DNA of 64,000 bases from Tistrella mobilis (GCF_039634785.1 NZ_JBBIAB010000002.1:372001-436000); one strand, 5' to 3'; positions 16,401-24,571 are shown, numbered from the stretch's first letter. Made by a program: numbers and translations. Notes: generated by a model not told the origin, from the sequence alone.

Positions 16401-17758
16401 GCCGATCCGTCATCCTCTCCCCGCGCAATCCGCCCCACGATCCCGCGCAGCAGCGCCCGCCGCTCCGCCGGCGGCAGACAGGCCGGATCGCCGCCTTCGA
16501 TCGCGACTTCGGGCGCGATGTTCATCGCCTTGCGCCGCATCTCGGCGTCGAACAGGATCAGCCAGGTCAGCACCGGCCGCAGGCGGGGGGTGATGACCTG
16601 GTGGCCGTATTGTTCGCGGAAGAACAGGGTCTCGATCCTGTGCCGGGCGCCGTCGATCCCGAGCAGGTCGCGGAACCATTCGGCGGCGAGCAGTTCGCGG
16701 ATTTCGCGATGCCGGAAACGGACCATGCCGTAGAGCGGGTCGTTGAACAGGCCGCGTTCCAGAAGTGTGTCAATCTCCGCCTGTTCCCAATCGGCCAGGA
16801 CCGTTTCGGCGTCGAGCCCGGTTCTGTCGGGGCTGGCATCTGGCCGCTGGATGCCGGCCTCGCCGGTCAGCACGACGGCCGCCGCCAGGGCGCGTGCACC
16901 CCGTTGTGCCTTCTCGAAATTGAGCGACCGGCGGCGCTGGTTGTCGGGATGGATCTCCTTCAGGCGCTCGCCGATATTGTGTTGCAACAGGCTGAGCCGC
17001 CCGTCGAGCGCCCGGTCGTCCCGCCATTTCCGCAGCACCAGCTCCAGATCGAAGGGGCGTTCGGCCAGCGAGGTGAGGCCGGCCCGCTGCAATTCGGTGA
17101 GCAGCCGGTCGATCTCGGGCGTGTCGCGATGGTGGGCGAAGCGGCGGATGTCGTTGTCGTCGAGCGGGTCGAGCAGATAGACCCGCAGCCCGCTGTCCTG
17201 CGCGGCCGATGCCGCGGTCTCTTCGCTCGTCGGTGCCGTGAAGGGCAGGGCGTCCTCGACCAGCGCCCGGTCGGATTTCGCCCGCCAGGCATAGGGGCGG
17301 CTGGACAGAATGACCCGGGCGCGCTGCTGCGCCGGCCGGATCCGGCGGCCGAACCGCTTGATCGCCTTTTCGAATTGGCGCGGGTCCGACAGCCGGGCCT
17401 CGTCGATGGAATCGAGGTAGAACCAGGCCTCTCCGGTTCCGTTCAGCCAAAGGTCGAAGTCGTCGGCGCTGCCGATTTCGAAGGCGGTGTCGAAACCCTC
17501 CTCGATGTCTTCGATCCGGATGAAGAAGGCCAGGCGGCCATCCGCCGCGGCCTGCTTCGCCCGCGCCGTCATCTCGAAGGTCTTGCCCGCCCCGGCCTCG
17601 GCCAGGATGACGCAGCGGTGGTTCTGCTCGATCTCGGGCCAGCCGACGGGTTTCGCCAGCCCGCTGGCCCGCGCAATCTCCTGGCTGTCGGACTCCTGTG
17701 CCGATCTCGGACTCAGGGAGAAGCGCCGTTCCAGCGGCACCCCGTCCTCCTGCGCCAT
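13475..17758 (-). CDS. STAND/NACHT-like NTPase with C-terminal PD-(D/E)XK-like nuclease (candidate defence gene)
   Basis: 1427 aa; start supported by GGGAGG about 7 nt upstream. Walker A AEAGAGKT (residues 53-60), Walker B AWFYLDSIDE (111-120) and a sensor-like VILSSRP (149-155) mark an N-terminal P-loop NTPase. A long helical middle (about 300-1200) includes a charged coiled-coil near 806-835 and looks like a repeat-type sensor. Near the C-terminus, TDIW...ELK (Asp1314, Glu1329, Lys1331) followed by a helix with RNQLVGDYL fits a PD-(D/E)XK nuclease core. NTPase-sensor-nuclease proteins of this size are commonly antiphage (compare Avs and bNACHT proteins), but the order here, NTPase first and nuclease last, differs from Avs. 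DNA of about 14200-16050 is very AT-rich compared with both ends. The neighbours are unrelated housekeeping genes, so it probably acts alone. Confidence 0.75.
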   Translation of the reverse strand: MAQEDGVPLERRFSLSPRSAQESDSQEIARASGLAKPVGWPEIEQNHRCVILAEAGAGKTFEMTARAKQAAADGRLAFFIRIEDIEEGFDTAFEIGSADDFDLWLNGTGEAWFYLDSIDEARLSDPRQFEKAIKRFGRRIRPAQQRARVILSSRPYAWRAKSDRALVEDALPFTAPTSEETAASAAQDSGLRVYLLDPLDDNDIRRFAHHRDTPEIDRLLTELQRAGLTSLAERPFDLELVLRKWRDDRALDGRLSLLQHNIGERLKEIHPDNQRRRSLNFEKAQRGARALAAAVVLTGEAGIQRPDASPDRTGLDAETVLADWEQAEIDTLLERGLFNDPLYGMVRFRHREIRELLAAEWFRDLLGIDGARHRIETLFFREQYGHQVITPRLRPVLTWLILFDAEMRRKAMNIAPEVAIEGGDPACLPPAERRALLRGIVGRIARGEDDGSAGYNGAIARVASADLTEDVRQLIADHQANDEAISFLGRVVWQGGMTACVPALSDIATDPACDIWARIGAARGVMACGNRAQKDGLWTALNASSALLPRRLLAEILTDADADTDSVVLLLASIDRLETHNEDLITDLDSALHEFVERLPVNSEKYNLNSLYIFASGLNIYFNRAPYIERRECRTSEAFAWLLSPAFHAVERLVSVRSQAALSPDVLDILLKLPIAYDRLNYSRSEYDPQLHKLVPSWHSLNDALYWKHVDAVRQKIHHEKSERLSDHYILEFRQRYWDFDIGRFQDVVKFIARRQFIDDQMMAMSLAYLLILRAGKPKDWLRDLQHAVDGMPELMEGLDRFLNSQEEKSKQLAELENEEDLKRRENNRIHTNNLELIKKNPDAIRHSPDLAAGACSDAQYFLLRTLENAHTRKSELGAANWRALIPEYGEQVAEAYRDAATALWRQVTPALPSEGNRSRSTIRAIRFAFIGLKIEAHEVEAFPAYLTESEVRHALRYMTWELNGLPTWCELLYRNYPTLFIDAIVPELYFELKNTKPDKLLHHILHDLVYYAPWLHEPLAPAIFTWLEQYDVENGKVLEQCLRIMMSGDRDNEKFSALARSKIARGSRGYHLAIWYALWIDADATCGIPAAKAWLSSMSVENACFEAQCLITSLIRTLRSPVRRLDQSDFRAPHHLKALYILMHQHIRAEDDIERADKGIYTPELRDRAQDARNALFEQLLKIPGKATYTALVELSHEHPNLEYRPHMAARARERAVQDADLTPWSAKQVSEFGRTCTLTPTTHRQLYDVTLNVLMDLKAWLEGGNDSPYQTWKRVENETEMRNLIAGALNGRAQGRFTCAQENELANGQRTDIWMQAPQVSSAVPIELKILDNDWSGPDLCERLRNQLVGDYLREHTAGCGVFLLVWRGAATRRNWQIGGRRVALPDLADALRDYWQTIADEHPGVDAIEVMVIDLTVRGATSAT

Positions 17759-17836
17759 GCCGTTCCTCCCGCCCCGTTTTCATGTGCGGAAAGTCTGACA
17801 TGGCGGCGGGGGCGTGGCCAGCGCCGGCCGTGCCGG

Positions 17837-18091
17837 TCAGAACATCAGCAGATAGACGATGATCATCGCCAGCACCGCCAGCGACAGGCTGATCCACAGC
17901 ACATGGCGCATGCGGCCGGTGGTGCGGGCCTGGCGGGCGGCGGTGCGGTCTTCGACCGGGGGGTGGCCTGCCGGGTTGACCGGGGCGTCGGGGCCGGGGG
18001 TGCCGGGGGCGTCGGCGCCCGGATGGGGGCCGGGGGTGATGCCCTGGCCCTGCTGGCGGGCGCGTTCCTGGGCGGGGGTGGGCTCGTTCAT
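17837..18091 (-). CDS. Small Pro/Gly-rich protein with a C-terminal membrane anchor
   Basis: 84 aa from the ATG at 18091, with GGAGG 6 nt upstream in its orientation. Residues 1-60 are hydrophilic and Pro/Gly/Ala-rich; residues about 62-84 are one hydrophobic helix (VLWISLSLAVLAMIIVYLLMF) ending the protein, so it should be tail-anchored in the inner membrane. No family recognised. It lies 78 nt upstream of the NTPase-nuclease gene on the same strand and divergent from the permease-kinase gene. A functional link with either is possible but unproven. Confidence 0.6.
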   Translation of the reverse strand: MNEPTPAQERARQQGQGITPGPHPGADAPGTPGPDAPVNPAGHPPVEDRTAARQARTTGRMRHVLWISLSLAVLAMIIVYLLMF

Positions 18092-18223
18092 GCGGGCCTC
18101 CGCGTCATGTCGCTTCGGGCGCCCGGGCGGGCGTCCGCTTGGTCTGGCAACCACCGGGGTGGGCACATGGTTCCCGATGGCGTGCGGACGGAACCCGTGC
18201 TGCGGAGCAGCATTGCGGTGCCG

Positions 18224-18243
18224 CATACGCAAAATAACGTATG
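18224..18243. promoter_or_regulatory. Inverted repeat CATACG-N8-CGTATG (operator candidate)
   Basis: Perfect 6-bp arms separated by 8 bp (CAAAATAA) lie in the 225-bp gap between the tail-anchored protein (start 18091) and the permease-histidine kinase (start 18317). This is an AT-rich core in a GC-rich region. The nearby LuxR-type response regulator (21961-22941) is an obvious candidate binder (inference). Confidence 0.4.
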
Positions 18244-18316
18244 GGAGCCGGCCTCCGGCGCCGCTAGGCTGAGGGTTCACGGGCGTTGAACCGCGGGGGA
18301 GGCGGCAGGCGGGCGT

Positions 18317-21300
18317 ATGGCGGATGCCGGGAGGATGAGCCGAGGGCAGGCGGGTGGCGGCGGGCCGGCCGGCAGTGGCGGGGGCGGCGGTGCCGCCGCG
18401 TCCGGCCGCCGGGCGGGCACGGCCGCGCCGCAGCGCATCGTCCGGGTCCGCCGGCAGTACAATCAGTGGGTCGCGAACCAGACGCTGGAAGACTATGCGC
18501 TGCGCTTCACCGCCAAGAGCGCGCGGCGCTGGTCGCCCTGGCGGGTGGCCAATACCGCGCTCGGCTCCATCTCGTTCCTGGCGCTGGAGGCGATCGGCGG
18601 CGCGATCACGCTGGCCTATGGCTTCGACAATGCGGTGGCCGCGATCCTGACCGTTTCGGTGCTGATTTTCCTGACCGGCCTGCCCATCGCCGCCTCGGCC
18701 GCCAAATGGGGGGTGGATATCGATCTGCTGACCCGCGGCGCCGGCTTCGGCTATATCGGATCGACGATCACCTCGCTGATCTATGCCAGCTTCACCTTCA
18801 TCTTCTTCGCGATCGAGGCCGCGATCCTGGCCATGGCGCTGAAGGATCTGTTCGGGGTGCCGTTCTGGATCGGCACCATCGCCTCGTCGCTGGCGATCAT
18901 CCCGATCGTCACCCACGGCATCACCCTGATCAACCGGGTGCAGAACCTGACCCAGCCGGTCTGGATCGTGTTGCAGCTGCTGCCCTTCATCGCGCTGGCG
19001 CTGGCCGACCCCGACATCTTCAGCCGCTGGCAGGGGTTCGGGGGCGCCGGGGCCGGCACTGCGGGCGGTGACATGGCGGGCGGTGGCGTCGCGGGGGGCG
19101 GCTTCGATCTGATGGCCTTCGGCGCCGCATCGGGCGTGCTGTTCGCCCTGGTCGGCCAGATCGGCGAGCAGGTGGATTTCCTGCGCTTCCTGCCCCGCCG
19201 CCGCGGCCGGCGCGATCTGCGCTGGTGGGCGGCGATGACCGCGGCCGGGCCGGGCTGGATCATCCCCGGCGCGCTGAAGCTGCTGGGCGGGTCGCTGCTG
19301 GCGGTGCTGGCGCTGGAGGCGGGGGTTCCGGTCGCCCATGCCGACGAGCCGACCCGGATGTATCTGGTCGCCTTCGGCCGGATGGTCGGCACCGATCAGG
19401 CGGCGCTGGCGCTGGGGCTGACCGGGGTGTTCGTGCTGCTGGCCCAGGTGAAGATCAACGTCACCAACGCCTATGCCGGCTCCATCGCCTGGTCGAATTT
19501 TTTCTCGCGCCTGACCCACAGCCATCCGGGCCGGGTGGTCTGGCTGATCTTCAACGTCGCCATCGCCGTGCTGCTGATGTCCTTCGGCATCTATGAAGGG
19601 CTGGAGCACATCTTGGGCCTGTATTCGATCGTCGCCATCGCCTGGGTGGGGGCGATCACCGCCGATCTGGTGATCAACCGGCCGCTGGGTCTGGCGCCTG
19701 AGCGGATCGAGTTCCGCCGCGCCCATCTCTACGACGTCAACCCCGTGGGGCTGGGCGCCATGGGGCTGGCGGCGGCGGGCGCCATGCTCTGCCATTTCGG
19801 CGTCTTCGGCGCGGCCATCCAGCCCTTTGCGGCCTTCATCGCCCTGGGCGTGCCGATGATCGCCGCCCCGGCCATCGCGGCGGCCGGCGGCCACCGCTTC
19901 TATCTGGCCCGCCAGCCGGCGCCGGTGAGTGATGAGCCGGGCGAAGAGGGGGCGGCGCCCGAGCCCTGCGTGATCTGCGAATACAGTTTCGAGCCCGAGG
20001 ACATGGCGCATTGCCCGGCCTATGGCGGGCGGATCTGTTCGCTGTGCTGTTCGCTCGATGCCCGCTGCCACGACGTCTGCAAAACCGATGCCCGGCTGAC
20101 CGACCAGTTCGCCCAGCTGCTGCGCCGGGTGATGCCGGCGGCGGCGCGCAGCCGCACCCTGCATCCGCTGGGGCTTTATCTCACCATCCTGACGGTGTCG
20201 CTGGGGGTGATCGGCGCAGCACTGGCGCTGGTGGGGGTGCAGGCGCATCTGGACGGCGGGCCGCCGGGGCCTGGTGCCGGGGCCACGCTGTGGAAGGCCT
20301 TTGCGGCCATGGCGATCATCGCCGCCGTCGCCGCCTGGCTGTTCGTGCTGGCGCGCGAAAGCCGCCGGGTCGCCCAGGCCGAAAGCAACCGCCAGACCCG
20401 GCTGCTGCTGGAAGAGATCGAGGCCCACAAGGCGACCGATGCCGAGCTGCAGCGTGCCAAGGAGGCGGCAGAGGCCGCGAACCTTGCCAAGACCCGCTAT
20501 GTGGTGGGCATCAGCCATGAATTGCGCGCGCCTTTGAACGCCATCTTCGGCTATGCCCAGATCCTGGAACGCGATGCCGGCATGCCGCCGGCCCGGCGGG
20601 ATGCCGTGCGGGTGGTGCGGCGCAGCGCCGAACACCTGGCCGGGCTGATCGACGGGCTGCTCGACATCTCGCGGATCGAGGCGGGGCATGTGACGCTGGC
20701 GCGGGAACGCATCCGGCTGGGCGATTTCCTGGACCAGCTGGTCGGCATGTTCTCGCTCGCCGCCGCCGAGAAGGGTATCGGCTTCGTCTACGATGCGGCC
20801 CCCGACATCGCCACCGTCCAGGCCAGCGGTGCGCCGGTCGAGGTCTGGACCGACGAGAAGCGGCTGCGCCAGATCCTGATCAATCTTCTGTCCAATGCGG
20901 TGAAATTCACCGATCGGGGCCAGGTGACCTTCCGCGTCCGCCGCCGCAGCCAGGTGGCGGAGTTCGAGGTGATCGACACCGGCATCGGCATCGCGCCGGC
21001 CGATCTTGCGAAGATCTTCGAACCTTTCGAGCGCGGCGGATCGGCCCGGGCGCGGGAATTGCCCGGCACCGGGCTGGGCCTGACCATCGCCAAACTGCTG
21101 ACCGAGATTCTGGGCGGCGAGATTTCCGTCACCAGCACCCCCGGCCAGGGCAGCCGCTTCCGCATCCGCCTGTTCCTGTCGGATGCGGGCGTGCACGATA
21201 CGGGCGAGCCGGCGGCCCCGCCCCGGCCTGCGCGCGACGTGACCGGCTATGCCGGCCGGCGGCGGATGGTGCTGGTCGTCGATGACGACCCCTCGCACCG

Positions 21301-21964
21301 GTCGCTGATCGCCGATGTGCTGGCGCCGCTGGATTTCACCCTGCTGTTCGCGGCCGATGGCGAAACCGCCCTGGCGCTGGCCGAACGCTTCCGCCCCGAT
21401 CTCGTGCTGCTCGACATCTCCATGCCCGATATGGATGGCTGGACGGCGGCCAGGGAGATGCGCCGGGCAGGGCTGGACCATACCGCCATCGTCATGGTCT
21501 CGGCCGATGCCCAGATCGACCGCGACCTGATCGATCATGCCGCGAACGGCGGTCCTCCGCCGCCCCATGACGCCTTCGTGCCGAAACCGGTGGATCTCGA
21601 CCGGCTGGTGGAGACGGTGGGCCGGCTGCTGGCGCTGCGCTGGCTGCATGCCGACCCCGGGGCCGAGCCCGAGGCGGCGGCGGACACGACACCATCTCTG
21701 CCCCGGCAGGGTGCGGGCGCGGTTCTGGCGCCGCTGCCGGCAGAGCTGGTTCAGGATCTGCGGCGGCTGGCTGCCATCGGATATGTCCGCGGGCTGATCC
21801 AGCGGCTGGAGAGTGCGGCGGCGGACATGCCTGAACATGCAGCGACCGCCGGGCGGCTGGTCGCCATGCTGCAGCGGTTCGAACTGGCGGGGTTCGATGC
21901 GGTGCTCGACGGCTGGGATGCGGAAACCGGCCGTGCGGAAAGCCAACGGGAGAGCGGGGGATGA
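18317..21964 (+). CDS. NCS1-permease-like transporter fused to a hybrid histidine kinase
   Basis: 1215 aa. A Gly-rich N-terminus is followed by about 12 hydrophobic segments (residues about 75-530) resembling NCS1 purine/cytosine permeases, for example GVDIDLLTRGAGFGYIGST. Residues 551-590 form a Cys/His-rich module (CVIC, then HC, CSLCCSLDARCHDVC) that looks metal-binding. Two more helices (about 618-690), a coiled coil, and a kinase core follow: SHELRAPLN with His734, NLLSNAVKF, DTGIGI, GTGLGLTI. A receiver domain has its phospho-acceptor at Asp1033 (LLDISMPDMDGW), and there is a C-terminal extension of about 100 aa. Permease-kinases such as CbrA and CrbS sense or import a substrate and signal its availability; here the permease type is NCS1, so a nucleobase-like ligand is a reasonable guess. 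It overlaps the response-regulator gene by 4 nt (ATGA). Confidence 0.85.
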   Translation: MADAGRMSRGQAGGGGPAGSGGGGGAAASGRRAGTAAPQRIVRVRRQYNQWVANQTLEDYALRFTAKSARRWSPWRVANTALGSISFLALEAIGGAITLAYGFDNAVAAILTVSVLIFLTGLPIAASAAKWGVDIDLLTRGAGFGYIGSTITSLIYASFTFIFFAIEAAILAMALKDLFGVPFWIGTIASSLAIIPIVTHGITLINRVQNLTQPVWIVLQLLPFIALALADPDIFSRWQGFGGAGAGTAGGDMAGGGVAGGGFDLMAFGAASGVLFALVGQIGEQVDFLRFLPRRRGRRDLRWWAAMTAAGPGWIIPGALKLLGGSLLAVLALEAGVPVAHADEPTRMYLVAFGRMVGTDQAALALGLTGVFVLLAQVKINVTNAYAGSIAWSNFFSRLTHSHPGRVVWLIFNVAIAVLLMSFGIYEGLEHILGLYSIVAIAWVGAITADLVINRPLGLAPERIEFRRAHLYDVNPVGLGAMGLAAAGAMLCHFGVFGAAIQPFAAFIALGVPMIAAPAIAAAGGHRFYLARQPAPVSDEPGEEGAAPEPCVICEYSFEPEDMAHCPAYGGRICSLCCSLDARCHDVCKTDARLTDQFAQLLRRVMPAAARSRTLHPLGLYLTILTVSLGVIGAALALVGVQAHLDGGPPGPGAGATLWKAFAAMAIIAAVAAWLFVLARESRRVAQAESNRQTRLLLEEIEAHKATDAELQRAKEAAEAANLAKTRYVVGISHELRAPLNAIFGYAQILERDAGMPPARRDAVRVVRRSAEHLAGLIDGLLDISRIEAGHVTLARERIRLGDFLDQLVGMFSLAAAEKGIGFVYDAAPDIATVQASGAPVEVWTDEKRLRQILINLLSNAVKFTDRGQVTFRVRRRSQVAEFEVIDTGIGIAPADLAKIFEPFERGGSARARELPGTGLGLTIAKLLTEILGGEISVTSTPGQGSRFRIRLFLSDAGVHDTGEPAAPPRPARDVTGYAGRRRMVLVVDDDPSHRSLIADVLAPLDFTLLFAADGETALALAERFRPDLVLLDISMPDMDGWTAAREMRRAGLDHTAIVMVSADAQIDRDLIDHAANGGPPPPHDAFVPKPVDLDRLVETVGRLLALRWLHADPGAEPEAAADTTPSLPRQGAGAVLAPLPAELVQDLRRLAAIGYVRGLIQRLESAAADMPEHAATAGRLVAMLQRFELAGFDAVLDGWDAETGRAESQRESGG

Positions 21965-22941
21965 TGATGACCAGGCCGCGCGATATCGTGCTGGTGGTGG
22001 ACGACCGGGCGGAGACGCTGGCCCTGCTGACCGATGCGATCGAGGCGGCGGGGTTGACCGTGCTGGTCGCGGCAGAGGGCGCCCGCGCGCTGGACCTGGT
22101 GGAGCGGGTGACGCCCGATATCGTGCTGATGGATGCGGTGATGCCCGGCATGGACGGGTTCGAAACCTGCCGGCGGCTGAAGACCCGGCCCCATATCGCC
22201 CATGTGCCGGTGATCTTCATGACCGGGCTGGCGGAAACCGAGCATGTGGTGCGCGGCTTCGCGGCCGGTGGGGTGGATTACGTGCCCAAACCCATCGTGC
22301 CCGACGAGCTGATCGCCCGCATCCGCACCCATCTGGCCAATGCCCGGCTGGCGCAGAGTGCCCGCGCGGCGCTGGATGCCACCGGCCGCCATCTGCTGGC
22401 GGTGGACGGTGCGGCACGCCTGCTCTGGTCCACGCCCCAGGCCGAGGCCCGGCTGGCGGCGGCCTTCCCCTCGCGCTGCGGCGGGGGCGGGGCGGGGCTG
22501 CCAGGTGGGGGCCAGCCCGGTGGGAGCCAGCCTGGTGGGGGCCTGCCGGCAGGCTTCCGGCTGGGGGCCGAGGCGACGGCCTGGCTGGCTGTGCCGGGCG
22601 CCGCCGAGGCGGGGCCGCTGACGCTGGCGGTAGAGGCGGGGCTGCCGCTCTGCCTGGCGCTGATCGGCCGGCTGGGGCCCGACGAGATCCTGCTGCGCCT
22701 GACCGAAGGCCGCGAGGTCCGCGACGAGGATCTCCTGCGCGAGGCCTTTGGCCTGACGGCGCGCGAGGCCGAGGTGCTGCTCTGGGTCGCCAACGGCAAG
22801 GCCAACCGGATGATCGCCGAGATCCTGGAGCTTGGGCCGCGCACGGTCGACAAGCATGTCGAGCGCATCTTCGCCAAGCTGGGGGTCGAGAACCGCACCG
22901 CGGCGGCGGCTGCGGCGCTGAAAGTCCTTGCCGGGCGGTGA
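21961..22941 (+). CDS. Response regulator with LuxR-type helix-turn-helix
   Basis: 326 aa, translationally coupled to the permease-kinase by an ATGA overlap, hence its likely partner. The receiver domain (1-125) has acidic residues DD near 14-15, phospho-acceptor Asp in VLMDAVMPGMDGF (about residue 58) and the switch Lys in YVPKP. A middle linker holds Gly/Gln/Pro repeats. The C-terminal domain (about 262-326) has the LuxR/GerE HTH: LTAREAEVLLWVANGKANRMIAEIL, then RTVDKHVERIFAKLGVENR. It likely controls uptake or use of whatever the kinase senses. Confidence 0.87.
   Translation: MMMTRPRDIVLVVDDRAETLALLTDAIEAAGLTVLVAAEGARALDLVERVTPDIVLMDAVMPGMDGFETCRRLKTRPHIAHVPVIFMTGLAETEHVVRGFAAGGVDYVPKPIVPDELIARIRTHLANARLAQSARAALDATGRHLLAVDGAARLLWSTPQAEARLAAAFPSRCGGGGAGLPGGGQPGGSQPGGGLPAGFRLGAEATAWLAVPGAAEAGPLTLAVEAGLPLCLALIGRLGPDEILLRLTEGREVRDEDLLREAFGLTAREAEVLLWVANGKANRMIAEILELGPRTVDKHVERIFAKLGVENRTAAAAAALKVLAGR
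22502..22546 (+). repeat. 3 x 15-bp imperfect tandem repeat in the response-regulator linker
   Basis: Three consecutive 15-bp units of the form CNGGTGGGNGCCNGC encode a Gly/Gln/Pro/Ser linker between the receiver and HTH domains. The repeat preserves frame, so unit-number changes would only alter linker length. Confidence 0.75.
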
Positions 22942-23180
22942 CCGGTCGCCCGTAGAAACCGGCGCAGGGCAAAACCGGCGGGGCCTGAACAGGTGCGGGC
23001 GCCAACGATCCGTGGCCGAAACCGGACCTGACGCCGTTATTTGCGCCGGGCTGTGACCTCATGATGGGCGCTTCGTGGCTTCTGCCGTCACCGGCTTGTG
23101 CCTGTCCCTCTCCATGCCGATGTCTGAACCAGGACGGCGGATACGAGCCTCCGCCGCATCGACAGCAATGGAGACCGAAG

Positions 23181-23363
23181 ATGGACAAGGATCGCGTTGA
23201 AGGCACCGCCCGCCAGGTCACCGGCAAGATCAAGGAAGTCGCCGGTCGTGCGACCGACGACCCCACCACCGAGGCCGAGGGCCGCACCGAAAAGACGGCC
23301 GGCAAGGTGCAGAAGGAATACGGCAAGGCCAAGGACGAGGTCCGCGACACGCTCAGGAAGTGA
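23181..23363 (+). CDS. CsbD-family stress protein
   Basis: 60 aa from the ATG at 23181 (GGAG 8-9 nt upstream). It has the CsbD pattern: DKDRVEGTARQVTGKIKEVAG, then TEAEGRTEKTAGKVQKEYGKAKDEV, a small, highly charged, mostly helical soluble protein. Family members (E. coli YjbJ, B. subtilis CsbD) are abundant in stationary phase and general stress, with unknown mechanism. No convincing EcfG-type (GGAAC-N16/17-CGTT) promoter was seen in the 239-nt gap upstream. An SRPBCC-domain gene follows after 46 nt. Confidence 0.9.
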   Translation: MDKDRVEGTARQVTGKIKEVAGRATDDPTTEAEGRTEKTAGKVQKEYGKAKDEVRDTLRK

Positions 23364-23409
23364 GCCGCCGCACCGCCGACCTGTCCCACCCCGTTACCGG
23401 AGACGCATC

Positions 23410-23895
23410 ATGAACGTTACCGACAGGATCATTCGCCTGAAGGTCGATCTCGCCGCGGACCGGCAGACGGTGTGGGAGGCCCTGACCGGCGCGCAGCATG
23501 TTCAGGCGTGGTGGGGGAGGCATGTCTCCCTCACACCTCGCGCCGGGGGCAGGTTGTTCGTCCGGGGCGACGGGCGGGAGCAGTCGCGCCAGGTGCGCGG
23601 CCGCGTGCTCCGCTGGTCGCCGCCTTCCGCACTCGAGCTGGCCTGGGCAGATGCCGCCTGGCCTGCCGAGACGCGGGTCAATATCCGCCTGACGCCCACC
23701 CCCGACGGCGACACCCGCCTTCAGCTGGACCATGTCGGCTGGTCGGGCTTCGAGGACAAGGCCCGCCTGCATCTGATGCAGGCCGCAGAACGCGACTGGA
23801 CCGCCCGGCTGGACCGGCTGGAAGACTATCTCCGCGCCGGCGACATCGCAGGCACGGTTTCCCAGGCCCAGAGCGGCGGGGCACGTGCCTGGTAG
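23410..23895 (+). CDS. SRPBCC (START/AHSA1-like) domain protein
   Basis: 161 aa; GGAG about 9 nt before the ATG. It opens with IIRLKVDLAADRQTVWEALT and has the AHSA1-type features 'AWWG' and GGRLFVRG, then W-P and LDHVGWSGFEDKARLHLMQAAERDWTARLDRLEDYL as the C-terminal cavity-closing helix. These small proteins bind hydrophobic ligands or, like Aha1, partner proteins. Ligand unknown. It probably shares a transcript with csbD-like 23181-23363; a GC-rich hairpin follows at 23931-23966. Confidence 0.85.
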   Translation: MNVTDRIIRLKVDLAADRQTVWEALTGAQHVQAWWGRHVSLTPRAGGRLFVRGDGREQSRQVRGRVLRWSPPSALELAWADAAWPAETRVNIRLTPTPDGDTRLQLDHVGWSGFEDKARLHLMQAAERDWTARLDRLEDYLRAGDIAGTVSQAQSGGARAW

Positions 23896-23930
23896 GGCAC
23901 GACCCCGACCTGCATCTAAAAGACGACGCG

Positions 23931-23966
23931 CCGCCGCCGCCCCACATTCAAGGGTTGCGGCGGCGG
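23931..23966 (+). terminator. GC-rich hairpin after the SRPBCC gene
   Basis: CCGCCGCCGC (23931-23940) pairs perfectly with GCGGCGGCGG (23957-23966), and the loop holds an extra CCC/GGG pair. No T-run follows, so it is terminator-like rather than a textbook intrinsic terminator. Confidence 0.45.
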
Positions 23967-24085
23967 TGTGCGTGCGGGCCACGACCCTTTTGCCGGCCGC
24001 CCCGCCCTGAAAACCTGTGGTGACATGGACCCACCGGGATTATCCTCCTCGGGCAAGACTTCCGACCAGCCGGGGACGCGCGCCG

Positions 24086-24571
24086 ATGGCCCAGCACCAC
24101 GCTTCTGCCGATCTTCCGTCCGATGCCGCCCTGCCGGCCCGTCTGGACCGGGATATCACCCGGCGCCTGACGGTCTGGCTGGCCGCAATCTGCCTGGCCG
24201 CCGCGGCGCTGGAGCTGGCCTCGGCCGCCGGCGGAGTGGCGGTGGTGGACGGGCTGTGGTGGAAGCTGGCGGCGGTGGCGCTCTGGATCGGCGTCGCGGG
24301 CGGCTTTTCCACCGCCCTCAACGGGGCCCTGTTCGGCAGCCGCAGCATGTCGCCGGCCCTGTGCAGCCACCGCCAGGTGGTGGCGGGCCGGCTGCCGCTG
24401 GTGCGGCTGCATGGCAGCTTCCCGATCGCCATCCTGATCTGCGCTGCCCTGCCCGGCGGCTTCTCCTGGCAGACCGGCGGCAGCCTGCCGGTCCAGCTGT
24501 TTCAGATGCTGGTCGTGGCCACCTGCCTGGCCCATCGTCCGCCCGTGCGGGGTGCTGCCGTCTGGCGGTGA
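24086..24571 (+). CDS. Hypothetical membrane protein, about four helices
   Basis: 161 aa from the ATG at 24086; the ribosome site is weak and a longer version starting at 24017 (GTG/ATG-type) is possible. Hydrophobic stretches lie at about residues 30-50 (LTVWLAAICLAAAALELA), 60-78 (WKLAAVALWIGVAGGF), 112-125 (SFPIAILICAALPGG) and 138-148. The pattern LNGALFGSRSMSP between helices is distinctive but I do not recognise the family. The end overlaps nothing coding; the GNAT gene begins 67 nt later. Confidence 0.6.
   Translation: MAQHHASADLPSDAALPARLDRDITRRLTVWLAAICLAAAALELASAAGGVAVVDGLWWKLAAVALWIGVAGGFSTALNGALFGSRSMSPALCSHRQVVAGRLPLVRLHGSFPIAILICAALPGGFSWQTGGSLPVQLFQMLVVATCLAHRPPVRGAAVWR

Noticed and set aside
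13475-17758. Assigning the NTPase-nuclease protein to the named Avs families
   Set aside because: Avs proteins have the effector before the NTPase; here the order is reversed and no family-specific motif could be confirmed by eye.
17837-21946. A 1369-codon open frame antisense to the permease-kinase gene
   Set aside because: It is a shadow of the plus-strand gene in high-GC DNA: Arg/Gly/His/Gln-rich with no domain. Only its last 84 codons, beyond the overlap, form a real small gene with its own ribosome site.
22942-23180. EcfG-type general-stress promoter before the CsbD-like gene
   Set aside because: The expected GGAAC and CGTT elements with 16-17 bp spacing were not found in this gap.
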